A stretch of 64,000 nt of DNA from Kribbella steppae (GTDB lineage Bacteria > Actinomycetota > Actinomycetes > Propionibacteriales > Kribbellaceae). The DNA lies in the NCBI RefSeq assembly GCF_004342025.1, contig NZ_SLWN01000006.1, positions 372,001-436,000 on the forward strand. Direction: 5' to 3'. This document shows, piece by piece, positions 26,807 through 35,465 of this stretch. Under the pieces are notes generated by a model, which made no database searches, was not told where the DNA came from, and was given only the letters and a program-made list of their open reading frames with translations. Within the stretch, counting starts at the first letter, position 1. Each line of letters begins with the position of its first letter. The position numbers and the translations under genes were made by a program.

Positions 26807-27543
26807 TGACAGAAACTGCCAACCCGAACGATCTGTCCAGCCTGTACCAACACCTGCGCGTCGTGGACGTGGCCGACGCACTCGACGGCATCGGGTACTT
26901 CGACATCGGGTTGATGTCGCCCGACGTCCGGCCGTTGTGGCTCGGGATGAAGTTCTGGGGCCGGGCGGCCACCATCCGCGCCGTACCGTCGAACCGTCCG
27001 ATGTGGAAGCTGGACAGCACCCAGGACATCGTCGAGGCGCACCGGATCTGGTTCGAGGAGACCGGCAATGTGAAGCTGCCGCCCGGCCTGGAGCCCGGTC
27101 ACGTGGTGGTGATGGACGCCGGCGGCGGTAAGGAGGTCGGCTTCTGGGGCTCGGAGAACGGGATGGGCGCGGTCAAGTCCGGCGCGGCCGGCATCATCAC
27201 CGACGGGTACTGCCGCGACACCGCTGAGATCGTCGCCCAGCGCACGCCGATCTGTTCGCGGGCCCGCGGCCGCACCATCATTCCGGGCCGGATCAAGGTG
27301 GTGGAGACCCAGACCACGATCTCCTGCGGCGGCACCCAGGTGAACCCCGGCGACATGGTCGGCTGCGACGACGACGGCGTGATCGTGGTTCCCGCGGAGG
27401 TCGCCGACGAGGTCGCGGTGCACGCCCGGGCGATCCTGCTGGCCGACATGCGCGCGCGTCGCAAGCACTACGAGGCGCTCGGCATCACGCCGGACAGCTC
27501 GGTCGACCACGAAGCAGTCGAGGAGTACTACGCCAGCGTCTGA
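26806..27543 (+). CDS. RraA-family protein, possible HMG/CHA-type aldolase
   Basis: 245 residues. The RraA/4-hydroxy-4-methyl-2-oxoglutarate aldolase fold is shown by VVDVADALDGIGYFDIGLMS near the N-terminus and the active-site block AAGIITDGYCRDTAEI (Arg and Asp that bind substrate and metal). Class II pyruvate aldolases of this group split 2-oxo acids to pyruvate. A C-terminal extension (about residues 200-245) is longer than in the E. coli RNase-regulator RraA, so an enzyme is more likely than a ribonuclease inhibitor. It ends the operon just before a long hairpin. Confidence 0.82.
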   Translation: MTETANPNDLSSLYQHLRVVDVADALDGIGYFDIGLMSPDVRPLWLGMKFWGRAATIRAVPSNRPMWKLDSTQDIVEAHRIWFEETGNVKLPPGLEPGHVVVMDAGGGKEVGFWGSENGMGAVKSGAAGIITDGYCRDTAEIVAQRTPICSRARGRTIIPGRIKVVETQTTISCGGTQVNPGDMVGCDDDGVIVVPAEVADEVAVHARAILLADMRARRKHYEALGITPDSSVDHEAVEEYYASV

Positions 27544-27564
27544 GCCACCAGAACGCGGAGCCGT

Positions 27565-27624
27565 GAACACCTTCTGGGGTCCTGGCACAGGTTATTCCCT
27601 GTCCCAGGACCCCAGGGGGTGTTC
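27565..27624. terminator. 60-nt near-perfect hairpin between convergent operons
   Basis: GAACACC (27565-27571), two U-G pairs, CTGGGGTCCTGG (27574-27585), one C-C mismatch, and ACAGG pair with the mirrored right arm (27598-27624) around a 6-nt loop, about 26 bp in total. It sits exactly between two converging operons, 21 bp after one stop and 19 bp from the other. There is no run of T on either side. It probably ends transcription from both directions; a mobile palindromic repeat is the alternative. Confidence 0.65.
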
Positions 27625-27643
27625 GAGCCCCGCGGCCGCTCCC

Positions 27644-28495
27644 TCAGCCCTTGATCGCGCCCGAGGTCATACCGGCGACGATCTTGCGGTTGAAGAACAG
27701 GAACATGATCAGCGGCGGGATCGTGATCAGCAGGATGTTCATGAACAGCAGGTTGTACTGGGTGCTGAACTGACTCTGGAAGTTGTACAGCGTCAGCTGG
27801 ACGGTTGCGTTCTGATCGCCGGGCAGGAAGTACAGCGGGTTCACGAAGTCGTTGAACACGGCGACGGACTGCACCACGATCACGGTGATGATGACGGATC
27901 TGAGCAGCGGGAAGATGACCCCGAAGAACAGCCGCAACGGCCCGGCGCCGTCGATGATCGCGGCCTCGTCGAGTTCCCGCGGGATGGTCGAGACGAACGC
28001 CCGGAACAACAGGATGCAGAACGACAACCCGAACGCGATCTCGATCAGGATCAGTCCCGGCATGGTCCGGAACAGCCCGAGCTGCTGCAGCACCCAGATC
28101 GTCGGTACGACGGCCGGCGGGATGATCAGCCCGGACAGCACCAGGAAGTTGATGAACGGGTTCCACCGGCTCTTGCGCCGTTGCAGCACGAACCCGGCCA
28201 TCGCCGCCAGCACCACCATGCCGGCCACACTGGCCACGGTCAGGACCGTGCTGTTGATGAAGGCGATCACCAGCATGTAGTCGCGGGCCTTGACCACGTC
28301 GACGAAGTTCTGCACGATCTGGAACTGGCCCGGCCAGCCGAAGTCGAGGTCAGCGGACTGCTGCCGGTCCTTCACCGCGGTCAAGGCGATGAAGGCGAAC
28401 GGGATGACGAACACCACGATCGACGACACGATCGCGACCGCGCTGAGCAGGTAGCTCCGGCCCGGCCGGTGGTTGACGAGTTCGGAGGTGCTCAC
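27644..28495 (-). CDS. ABC transporter permease, sugar (CUT1) type, MalG-like
   Basis: 283 residues, six predicted helices. The EAA-loop reads DEAAIIDGAGPLRLFFGVIF, followed by PLLRSVIITVIVVQSVAVFNDF. The start at 28495 overlaps the upstream permease by 4 bp. Last gene of the rhamnoside operon (rhamnosidase, binding protein, two permeases on the minus strand). No ATPase is present. Confidence 0.92.
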   Translation of the reverse strand: MSTSELVNHRPGRSYLLSAVAIVSSIVVFVIPFAFIALTAVKDRQQSADLDFGWPGQFQIVQNFVDVVKARDYMLVIAFINSTVLTVASVAGMVVLAAMAGFVLQRRKSRWNPFINFLVLSGLIIPPAVVPTIWVLQQLGLFRTMPGLILIEIAFGLSFCILLFRAFVSTIPRELDEAAIIDGAGPLRLFFGVIFPLLRSVIITVIVVQSVAVFNDFVNPLYFLPGDQNATVQLTLYNFQSQFSTQYNLLFMNILLITIPPLIMFLFFNRKIVAGMTSGAIKG

Positions 28496-29418
28496 ATGTC
28501 CACCTCCTTACGGTTCAGGAACCACGACAGTGGCAGCACGATCAGCGTGACCACCAGGAAGAGGATCACGTTGCCGGCCGTCGACAGGCCGTAGAACCCG
28601 GCCTGGTACTGCTTGTAGATCACCGACGAGATCACGTCCGAGGTGAACCCGGGCCCGCCCCGCGTCATCGCCCAGATCAGCTCGAACGACCGCAGGCCGC
28701 CGATCAGGGACAAGATGATGACGGTGACGGTGGCCGGCCGCGACAGCGGCAGCACGATCCGCCAGAACGACTCCCACGCCCCGGCCCCGTCGACCCGCGC
28801 GGCCTCCATGTACTCCCGCGGGATCGACACGATCCCGGCGATGTAGATGAGGGTCGCCAGCCCGACGCCCTTCCACACGTCGACCAGGGCGATCGACATC
28901 AACGCCCAGGACGGGTCGGTCAGCCACCCCGGTCCGTCGATGCCGATCACGCCCAGGGCGCCGTTGATCAGCCCGCGTTCGGGGTTCATCAGCACCTGGA
29001 AGGTCAGACCGACACCGATGGTGCTGACCAGCACCGGGAAGAAGACGACCGACCGGAGATAGCCGCGGCCGACGATCCGCGACGTCAGCAGTACGGCGAG
29101 CAGCAGCCCGAGCACCACCTTCGACCCCGACGTCACCACCGCGAAGATCAACGTGTTGGTGAAGCCTTTGACAAGGGCGGGCTCCTGGAAGAACATGACG
29201 AAGTTGTCGAACCCGATGAAGTTCGAGTCGAACAGCGTCCACCTGGTCAGGCTGTAGTAGAAGGACGCGAACGTCGGGATCAGGAACAGCACGGCGTAGA
29301 TCACCGCGGTGGGCAGATAGAACCAGTACGAGTACGGCGTGAAGGACTTCCTCCTGGCCGCGGGTGCGGCCCGGTTCGCTTCGCTGCGCGCGTGGGGCTT
29401 GACCGAGGTGGTGGTCAT
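28492..29418 (-). CDS. ABC transporter permease, sugar (CUT1) type, MalF-like
   Basis: 308 residues. A cytoplasmic basic N-terminus precedes six predicted helices; the EAA-loop is MEAARVDGAGAWESFWRIVL. I chose ATG 29418 because GGGAGG lies just upstream; an ATG at 29433 would include that ribosome site in the gene. It overlaps the second permease by 4 bp and follows the binding-protein gene by 37 bp. Confidence 0.92.
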   Translation of the reverse strand: MTTTSVKPHARSEANRAAPAARRKSFTPYSYWFYLPTAVIYAVLFLIPTFASFYYSLTRWTLFDSNFIGFDNFVMFFQEPALVKGFTNTLIFAVVTSGSKVVLGLLLAVLLTSRIVGRGYLRSVVFFPVLVSTIGVGLTFQVLMNPERGLINGALGVIGIDGPGWLTDPSWALMSIALVDVWKGVGLATLIYIAGIVSIPREYMEAARVDGAGAWESFWRIVLPLSRPATVTVIILSLIGGLRSFELIWAMTRGGPGFTSDVISSVIYKQYQAGFYGLSTAGNVILFLVVTLIVLPLSWFLNRKEVDM

Positions 29419-29455
29419 GGGGCCTCCCGGCATGGCATCGATACGGTCATCGACC

Positions 29456-30784
29456 TCACCAACCCGCCAGTCCGAGTTGCTGCGCCTGCTTCTTCACATC
29501 CTCGTCGTACCGCGCCGCGCCGTCCTTGCCCTTGCGGATCCCGGATCCGACCTCGACGGTGATCTGCTCCAGCGAGGGGCCCTTCACCGGCGACACGAAC
29601 TCCAGCGCCAGGCTTGACCCGCCGTCCTTGTCGAGGTACGGCTGCATGTCCTTGATCGACTGCGGTACGTCGGCCGGCAGCTCGCAGCCCTTGACGGCGT
29701 ACGGGCCGGTCGGGACACCCGCGGTGGCCAGGGACTTGCAGCCGTCGGGGCTGGCCACGAACGCGAGGAACTTCTTCGACGCCTCCAGCTTGTCGTCCTT
29801 CGTGGTGTTCGGGATGTAGATACCGCCCGGCGTCCACACGGTCAGACCGTTCTTGCTCGCGTCGTCACCAGGCAGTGCGAACAGACCGACGTCCTTGGCG
29901 GCGTTCGGGTTGGTGGCGACCATGTCGTTGACCACACCGGACAGGATCGGGTAGTGCGCACCCTTGCCGGTGGCAAGCATCTTGAGACCGTCGGGCAGCT
30001 TCGCCGAGGCGAAGTCCTTGTTCTGGTAGCCGAGGTCGTGCACCTGCTGGGTGTGCTCGAACCCCTTCACCGCGGCCGGCGACGACGCGTACTTCGCCTG
30101 GTTCTTGGTGTACTTGTCGGCGAAGTCCGGCTCACTGGCCGCCACGTTGTGAAAGTCGCCGAGGACGAACAGCTGCGAGGTCCAGGTCTCACCGTAGGTC
30201 TGGATCACCGGCGCGACCCCGCCGCCCTCGGCCTTGATCTTGGCGTTGTTGGCCATGAACTCGGCCCAGGTCGTCGGCACCTTCAGCCCGAGCTTGGTGT
30301 AGACCGGGATGCTGTAGAGCACCGCACCGCCCATGAACCCGCCCGACGGCACCCCGTAGATCTTGTCGCCGGACTTCACCGTCCGGGTGAAGTTCTCGTC
30401 CAGGTCGCCGATGTAGGGCTCGTCGGTGATCGCGACGAGGTTCTTGTCCGGCGCGATCGCCTGGAACAGCGACCCGGTGTTGTACCCGAACACGTCCGAC
30501 ATGTCGCCGGTCGACAACCGGGTCTTGACGATGTTGTCACCCTCGGATCCGGCCGGCCGGGTCTCGATCTTGATGGTGATGTTCGGGTTCTTGGCGGTGA
30601 AGTCCTTGCTCAGTTGCTGGGCCTCCTTGAGGTCCTGCTCCTGGTTGCCGATCAAGTAGGTGATCTCGACCGAGCTGCCACCCGCATCGTCACTGGAACC
30701 GAGACTGCCCGCGCTGCACGCGGTCAAGGCGAGTGAGCCGACCGCGAGGACGGCCAGTCCTCTCGTACCTGGGCGGAACGTCAT
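29456..30784 (-). CDS. Substrate-binding lipoprotein, probably for rhamnosides
   Basis: 442 residues. A lipoprotein signal (AVLAVGSLALTAC, cysteine near residue 21) is followed by a Ser/Gly/Asp linker and a type-1 solute-binding fold (ITYLIGNQEQDLKEAQQLSK; VWTPGGIYIPNTTKDDKLEA). Two adjacent ATG codons are available (30787 and 30784); the second has the better distance to GGAGG. The frame stays open upstream into the rhamnosidase end, but that is not coding. It lies between the rhamnosidase and its permeases, so rhamnose-containing oligosaccharides or aglycone glycosides are the likely ligand. Confidence 0.9.
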   Translation of the reverse strand: MTFRPGTRGLAVLAVGSLALTACSAGSLGSSDDAGGSSVEITYLIGNQEQDLKEAQQLSKDFTAKNPNITIKIETRPAGSEGDNIVKTRLSTGDMSDVFGYNTGSLFQAIAPDKNLVAITDEPYIGDLDENFTRTVKSGDKIYGVPSGGFMGGAVLYSIPVYTKLGLKVPTTWAEFMANNAKIKAEGGGVAPVIQTYGETWTSQLFVLGDFHNVAASEPDFADKYTKNQAKYASSPAAVKGFEHTQQVHDLGYQNKDFASAKLPDGLKMLATGKGAHYPILSGVVNDMVATNPNAAKDVGLFALPGDDASKNGLTVWTPGGIYIPNTTKDDKLEASKKFLAFVASPDGCKSLATAGVPTGPYAVKGCELPADVPQSIKDMQPYLDKDGGSSLALEFVSPVKGPSLEQITVEVGSGIRKGKDGAARYDEDVKKQAQQLGLAGW

Positions 30785-30848
30785 CATGACCTCCAAGGGA
30801 TGTTTCTTCAGGGCATCTGCATCGGGGCGGGGGTCGGTAGGGTCGGGG

Positions 30849-33635
30849 TCAGTTGGTGTCGAGCACGGCGTCGAGCTTGGCCTGCAGGGCTTCGGCGCTG
30901 GGCGAGAAGCCTCGCGGGCTGATCGCCTCGACCAGTTGGCCGGCGGGTTGGTCGAGGTACCGCTCGAGCCGCGCCGCGAGCTCGGCGTCGTCGGTGACGA
31001 TCTCCGTTTCCTTGGCGGCGGCAACGATCGTGTTCCAGCTCGGTTCGTGATCCATCAGTTGCCGGATGCTCGCACCTGCGGGCAGGGCCGGGGTCTCCGC
31101 GGCGGGGTCGGCTGCGGTCCACTCGTGGGTACCGTGACCGACCTCGACCGGCGCGCTTTCACTCGGTACGTCGACCTGCGCTCGCGAACCCACCGGCACG
31201 GTGACGCTGAGCCGGACCTGTCCGCCCGACCGCGTCCACGACACCGCCGCCTCGCCGTACGGGGTGAGGTGCTTGGCCGACGCGCTGGTGAGATGCGAGG
31301 TGTAGAGCGGGCGGACGACGATCGTGCGGTAGCCGGGGTCGCCCGCGGCCAGGCCCGCGACGCGACGGTGCATCCAGTCGGCGACGGCACCGAGGGCGTA
31401 GTGGTTGAAGGACGTCATCTGGCCGGGGTTGATGCTGCCGTCGGGCAGCATGCTGTCCCAGCGTTCCCAGACAGTCGTCGCGCCCATGGTCACTGCGTAC
31501 AGCCAAGAGGGGCAGCCTGTCTCTAGCAGGAGGCGATAAGCCAGGGCTGGATGTCCGGAATCGGCCAGTGCGTCCGCCATCAGCGGCGTACCGACGAATC
31601 CGGTGCTGATCCGGAAGCCGGCCGTCCGGACCAGATCGGCGAGGCGGTCGGCGGCGCGCTTGCGCTGCGCCTCGGTCGGCAGCAGGGCCCACTGCAGGGC
31701 GAGGGCGTAGTTCGTTGCCGCGTCGCTCAGTACGCGGCCGCCCTCAGTGGTGTACTCGGCCGCGAACGCCTGCCGGACCCGTGCGGCCAGGTCGGCGTAC
31801 TCGCGCGCCAGGTCGGCGTCGCCGACGACCTCGGCGGCCTTGGCGACGACCTCGGCCGAGCGGGCCAGGTGCGCGGTGGCGAGGACGTCCGGGTCGGCCT
31901 TCGCGCGGAACGGGTTGTCCGGCGGCGCGGTCGGGTCGAGCCAGTCGCCGAACTGGAAGCCGCCGGACCACAGCAGATTGTCGCCGGCCAGCTCGGCCAT
32001 CTTGTCCACCCAGGCGCGCATGCTCGGCAGCTGCCGAGCGAGCAGGGCGGCGTCACCGGTGCGCTCGTAGATCACCCACGGAACGATCGTTGCCGCGTCA
32101 CCCCATGCTGCCGTGGCCGGCCCGGTGTGCTTGAGCACGTCCGGTACGACGAACGGCACCGAGCCGTCCTTCTGCTGCTCGGCCGCCAGGTCGGCCAGCC
32201 AGTTGGTGAGGAACCCGGCCGTGTCGAACAGGAAGCTGGCGGTGGGGGAGAAGACCTGGATGTCACCGGTCCACCCGAGCCGCTCGTCGCGCTGCGGGCA
32301 GTCGGTCGGTACGTCGACGAAGTTGCCCCGCATACCCCACACGACGTTCTCGTGGAAGCGGTTGAGCAGCTCGTGCGACGACTCGAACCAACCGGACCGG
32401 CGCAGGTCCGACCCGATGACGACGGCTTCGAGATCCGCGAGCTGGAGATCGTTGACACCGGTCACCTCGGCGTACCGGAAGCCGTGGAAGGTGAGCGGCG
32501 AGTCGAGCGTGACCTCGTCGGGTCCGGCGAGCACGTAGGAGTCGGTCGCCTTGGCGGTGCGCAGCGGACGAACGCCGAGCTCGCCGTTCTCGAGCACCTC
32601 GGCGTGACGCAGGACGACCTCGTCGCCCTCGGCGCCGCCGCGGACCTTCAGCCGGATCCGGCCGACGACGTTCTGGCCGAAATCGACCAGGGTCTTGCCG
32701 GACGGCGAGGTGCTGATCTCGACGGCGGGCACGACGTCGGTGATACGCACCGGCGGTCCGTCGGGCGCGACGAGCAGGCTCAGGTCCGCGTCGAGTACGT
32801 CGACCGGCGTGGCTTCGCCGGGGGTCCGCCGCAGGTCCGTGCGCTGGCCGTCGTACAGGTCGTCGGCGGTGATCGCGCTCTCGCGTGAGGTCCAGGTGTC
32901 GTCGCTGGCGAAGGTGTGGACCTGGCCGTCGGCGGTGGTGACTTCGAGCTGGGCGAGGACGGCGACGCGGTCGCCGTACAGGGAGTTCTTGCCGTGGAAG
33001 CCGAGCCGGCCGCGGTACCAGCCGTTGCCGACCAGGAACTCGAGCCGGTTCTCGCCGGACCGGACCAGACCGGTCACGTCGTACGTCTGGTAGCGAAGCC
33101 GCTGCTGGTACGCCGTCCAGCCCGGCGCGAGCTCGTCGTCGCCGACTCGCTCGCCGTTGAGTTCCGGCAGGTAGACACCGTGCGCCGTGGCGTAGAGGCG
33201 GGCCTTCACGATGTCGGCGGGCAGTTCGCCAGCTCCGGCAACCAGGGGAGCGGGGGAGCCGTAGGCGTTGTCGCGCGGGCTCACGAAGCGTGCGGTCCAG
33301 TCGTCGACGCTGAGCAGACCAGCCTCGACGACCGCCGGCTCACTCCACTCGCTCCAGTCCTCGTTGCCGCGGACGCGGACGCGGACGGAGGCCGATTCGC
33401 GTGACTTCAGCGGGTCGCCCGGCCACGGCACGAGGATCTGGTCGGGGGACTGGACCGTGTACACCTGAGCCGTGCCCGTGCTGATCTCGACCTCGTACGC
33501 CGCCTGCGTGTACCCGGCGTCAGCGGTCGGGATCTGCCACGACAGCCGGGGCGTCGCGGTGCCGATGCCCAGCACGGGCCCGGCGTCGGTGCGGTGCTCG
33601 AAGCGGAGAGAGGTGGGTGCGGCGAGGTTCGACAT
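30849..33635 (-). CDS. α-L-rhamnosidase, GH78
   Basis: 928 residues, a usual length for multi-domain GH78 enzymes. An N-terminal FnIII-like domain (SLRFEHRTDAGPVLGIGTAT), β-sandwich domains and an (α/α)6 barrel are visible. The barrel carries the family motif DCPQRDERLGWTGD (around 443-456), which includes acidic residues of the active site, and a C-terminal β-domain follows. No signal peptide is seen, so rhamnosides are probably imported first and cut inside the cell. It is the first gene of the operon; the promoter region carries a TGAA-N4-TTCA dyad. The start is ATG 33635. Confidence 0.93.
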   Translation of the reverse strand: MSNLAAPTSLRFEHRTDAGPVLGIGTATPRLSWQIPTADAGYTQAAYEVEISTGTAQVYTVQSPDQILVPWPGDPLKSRESASVRVRVRGNEDWSEWSEPAVVEAGLLSVDDWTARFVSPRDNAYGSPAPLVAGAGELPADIVKARLYATAHGVYLPELNGERVGDDELAPGWTAYQQRLRYQTYDVTGLVRSGENRLEFLVGNGWYRGRLGFHGKNSLYGDRVAVLAQLEVTTADGQVHTFASDDTWTSRESAITADDLYDGQRTDLRRTPGEATPVDVLDADLSLLVAPDGPPVRITDVVPAVEISTSPSGKTLVDFGQNVVGRIRLKVRGGAEGDEVVLRHAEVLENGELGVRPLRTAKATDSYVLAGPDEVTLDSPLTFHGFRYAEVTGVNDLQLADLEAVVIGSDLRRSGWFESSHELLNRFHENVVWGMRGNFVDVPTDCPQRDERLGWTGDIQVFSPTASFLFDTAGFLTNWLADLAAEQQKDGSVPFVVPDVLKHTGPATAAWGDAATIVPWVIYERTGDAALLARQLPSMRAWVDKMAELAGDNLLWSGGFQFGDWLDPTAPPDNPFRAKADPDVLATAHLARSAEVVAKAAEVVGDADLAREYADLAARVRQAFAAEYTTEGGRVLSDAATNYALALQWALLPTEAQRKRAADRLADLVRTAGFRISTGFVGTPLMADALADSGHPALAYRLLLETGCPSWLYAVTMGATTVWERWDSMLPDGSINPGQMTSFNHYALGAVADWMHRRVAGLAAGDPGYRTIVVRPLYTSHLTSASAKHLTPYGEAAVSWTRSGGQVRLSVTVPVGSRAQVDVPSESAPVEVGHGTHEWTAADPAAETPALPAGASIRQLMDHEPSWNTIVAAAKETEIVTDDAELAARLERYLDQPAGQLVEAISPRGFSPSAEALQAKLDAVLDTN

Positions 33636-33815
33636 GTGACTCCAACCGGCGAGTGAAACGATTCATTAGGTGATCTGACAAAGCGGCTCGGTCTGTTACG
33701 GATTGATGGCGAGGACGTTTCGCCTGTCCCCCGATCCTGAAGCCGCCAATCGTCAGGGGCTAGCCCGATGTGCACTCGTGGTAGCACAAAATGCACCTCG
33801 GCCCTATCGTGAAGC
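33636..33815. promoter_or_regulatory. Divergent control region rhamnosidase/AraC with LacI-like site
   Basis: The 180-bp gap holds TGAAACGATTCA at 33654-33665, 19 bp before the rhamnosidase start. It resembles the TGAAACGTTTCA-type operators bound by LacI-family repressors and by CcpA-like regulators, with one mismatch in symmetry. Near the AraC gene, GTGCA and TGCAC repeats flank a GTAGCAC (33758-33793 region), which may be its own site. So two layers of control are suggested: AraC activation and a LacI-type repressor encoded elsewhere. Confidence 0.5.
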
Positions 33816-34712
33816 ATGGCCGAGGAGCCGGTGACACATACCGGGACGCTGCTGCACTTCGTCGAGGGCACGCTGGTGCACGCGGGTCCGCACGTGCACG
33901 AGAACAGCCATCCGCTGCACACCCACAGCTTCTTCGAGATCGCCCTCATCACCGGCGGCGAGGGCGTCCATCACAGTCTGGCCGGCCGGCAGCAACTCGA
34001 GCCCGGCGACCTGATCCTGCTCCGGCCGGGCGTCTGGCATCAGTACGACGAGTGCCGCGGGCTGCAGGTCTACAACTGCTGCTTCTCGGCCGACCTGGTG
34101 CAGCGTGAGCTGGCGTGGACGCGCGAGGATCCCCTACTGGGTTATCTGCTGTGGACCGGACCGTTTTCGGCGCAGCGGCGCGGCATGCTCACTGCCCACC
34201 TCGAGCCGGGAACGATGAAGGAAGGTCTCCAGCATCTCGAAGAGCTCAGGCGGCTGCGCAACCAGTCCTTGAGTCGGCATCGCGGGGACGTCGTCGGCTG
34301 GCTGTCGTTGTATCTGAGTTGCCTGGCGCGGACCGTCGCCGAACATGGCGATCGCGGTGAGCAGACGCATCCCGCCGTACTGGATGCGATGCGGATGATG
34401 GAGGCGGACCCGGCGCGGCAGTGGATGCTGACCGATCTGGCCCACGCGCTGCATCTGGCGCCGGGGTATCTGGTCCGGCTGTTCAAGTCGGCGACCGGGT
34501 TGCCGCCGATGGCGTATCTGTCCCGGCATCGGGTGGAGCTCGCGGCCGACCAGTTGCTGCACACGGACCTGCCGATCAACCGGATCGGCGAGTCGGTGGG
34601 GTGGCCGGACCAGAACTACTTCGCCCGGCGGTTCAAGTCGCACTACGGGCTGAGCGCGTCGGCCTATCGGCAACGTTTCAACGCTCGGAAGCTCAGTCCT
34701 TCCGCGCGCTGA
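33816..34712 (+). CDS. AraC-family regulator, RhaS/RhaR-like
   Basis: 298 residues. An N-terminal cupin domain (HENSHPLHTHSFFEIALITG; LEPGDLILLRPGVWHQY) is followed by two C-terminal helix-turn-helix units (LTDLAHALHLAPGYLVRLFK; RIGESVGWPDQNYFARRFKS). The cupin-AraC layout matches rhamnose regulators. It is divergent from the rhamnosidase operon and likely activates it in response to rhamnose. The last 20 bp overlap the convergent TetR gene. Start ATG 33816; no strong ribosome site is visible. Confidence 0.9.
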   Translation: MAEEPVTHTGTLLHFVEGTLVHAGPHVHENSHPLHTHSFFEIALITGGEGVHHSLAGRQQLEPGDLILLRPGVWHQYDECRGLQVYNCCFSADLVQRELAWTREDPLLGYLLWTGPFSAQRRGMLTAHLEPGTMKEGLQHLEELRRLRNQSLSRHRGDVVGWLSLYLSCLARTVAEHGDRGEQTHPAVLDAMRMMEADPARQWMLTDLAHALHLAPGYLVRLFKSATGLPPMAYLSRHRVELAADQLLHTDLPINRIGESVGWPDQNYFARRFKSHYGLSASAYRQRFNARKLSPSAR

Positions 34713-35382
34713 TCAGCAGTTCCAGGCCGTCGAGGATGCGGTCGAGACCGAACTCCAGGCCCTGGTTCTGGTTGAGCGCGGCGGTCTGCATCGCCGCGGT
34801 CAGGCTGGGGAACCGGGACGCCTCGGTGCTGAGGATCTCGGCCAGGGCCTGACCGATGTCTTCCTCGGTCAGGCCGGTGGTGGATCCCGGCAGCGTCATG
34901 GCCTGCTGGGCGATGTTCCGGACGTGGCTGGTGAGGACGAGGATCGAGTCGAGTTGTTCGCCGCCGTTCAGGCCGGAGTCGCTCAGTTTCTCGACCCCAC
35001 GCTCCATCCACGCGAGTTCGTTCGGGCCGAGCAGGCGGCGGCCGATGGTGGACTGCAGTAGCCAGGGGTGTTCGGTGAAGGTCGCGTAGAGGTCGAGCGC
35101 CCAGGTCTTCAGCGCCTCGCGCCACGGGAGATCGTCGTGGTCAGGTGGTGCGCCGACGGCCAGATCGCTCATCACGGCGACCAGCTCGGTCTTGCCCGGG
35201 ACGTAGCGGTAGAGCGCCATCTTGGTGACCGGCAGGTCGTCGGCGACCCGCTGCATCGAGACCGCGTCCAGACCTTCCGCGTCGGCGATCCGGATCGCGG
35301 CCTCGGCGATACCGGCCAGCGTGACGGCCGGCTTCGGGCCACGGCTCGGCTGCTGCTGCCGGCCCCAGAGCAGTTCTGTCAT
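34693..35382 (-). CDS. TetR-family repressor
   Basis: 229 residues. Helix-turn-helix near residues 20-65 (AGIAEAAIRIADAEGLDAVS; VTKMALYRYVPGKTELVAVM) and a TetR_C-type ligand domain. ATG 35382 has AAGGGA upstream; a longer frame to 35445 would cover the operator and is unlikely. Divergent from a flavin monooxygenase gene with a perfect dyad overlapping the monooxygenase -10 box. This TetR/monooxygenase pairing is common for drug- or aromatic-responsive modules. Confidence 0.9.
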   Translation of the reverse strand: MTELLWGRQQQPSRGPKPAVTLAGIAEAAIRIADAEGLDAVSMQRVADDLPVTKMALYRYVPGKTELVAVMSDLAVGAPPDHDDLPWREALKTWALDLYATFTEHPWLLQSTIGRRLLGPNELAWMERGVEKLSDSGLNGGEQLDSILVLTSHVRNIAQQAMTLPGSTTGLTEEDIGQALAEILSTEASRFPSLTAAMQTAALNQNQGLEFGLDRILDGLELLISARKD

Positions 35383-35402
35383 GACGTCCCTTCCGCATGA
35401 GC

Positions 35403-35446
35403 TTGAACTGTGTCTACCATACACACTACTGTGTCCGACGGACACA
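35403..35446 (+). promoter_or_regulatory. Promoter of monooxygenase gene with TetR operator
   Basis: TTGAAC (35403-35408), 18 nt, TACTGT (35427-35432) form a plausible promoter. TGTGTCC (35430-35436), GAC, GGACACA (35440-35446) is a perfect dyad that covers the end of the -10 box and the start point. A second half-site ACACAC/GTGTCT lies just upstream. Binding by the divergent TetR protein is the simple reading. Confidence 0.7.
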
Positions 35447-35465
35447 ATTAGCTCTGGAGGCGACG

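Noticed and set aside
29456..31024. Longer start for the rhamnoside-binding lipoprotein
   Set aside because: The first part overlaps the rhamnosidase gene and would hide the lipoprotein signal.
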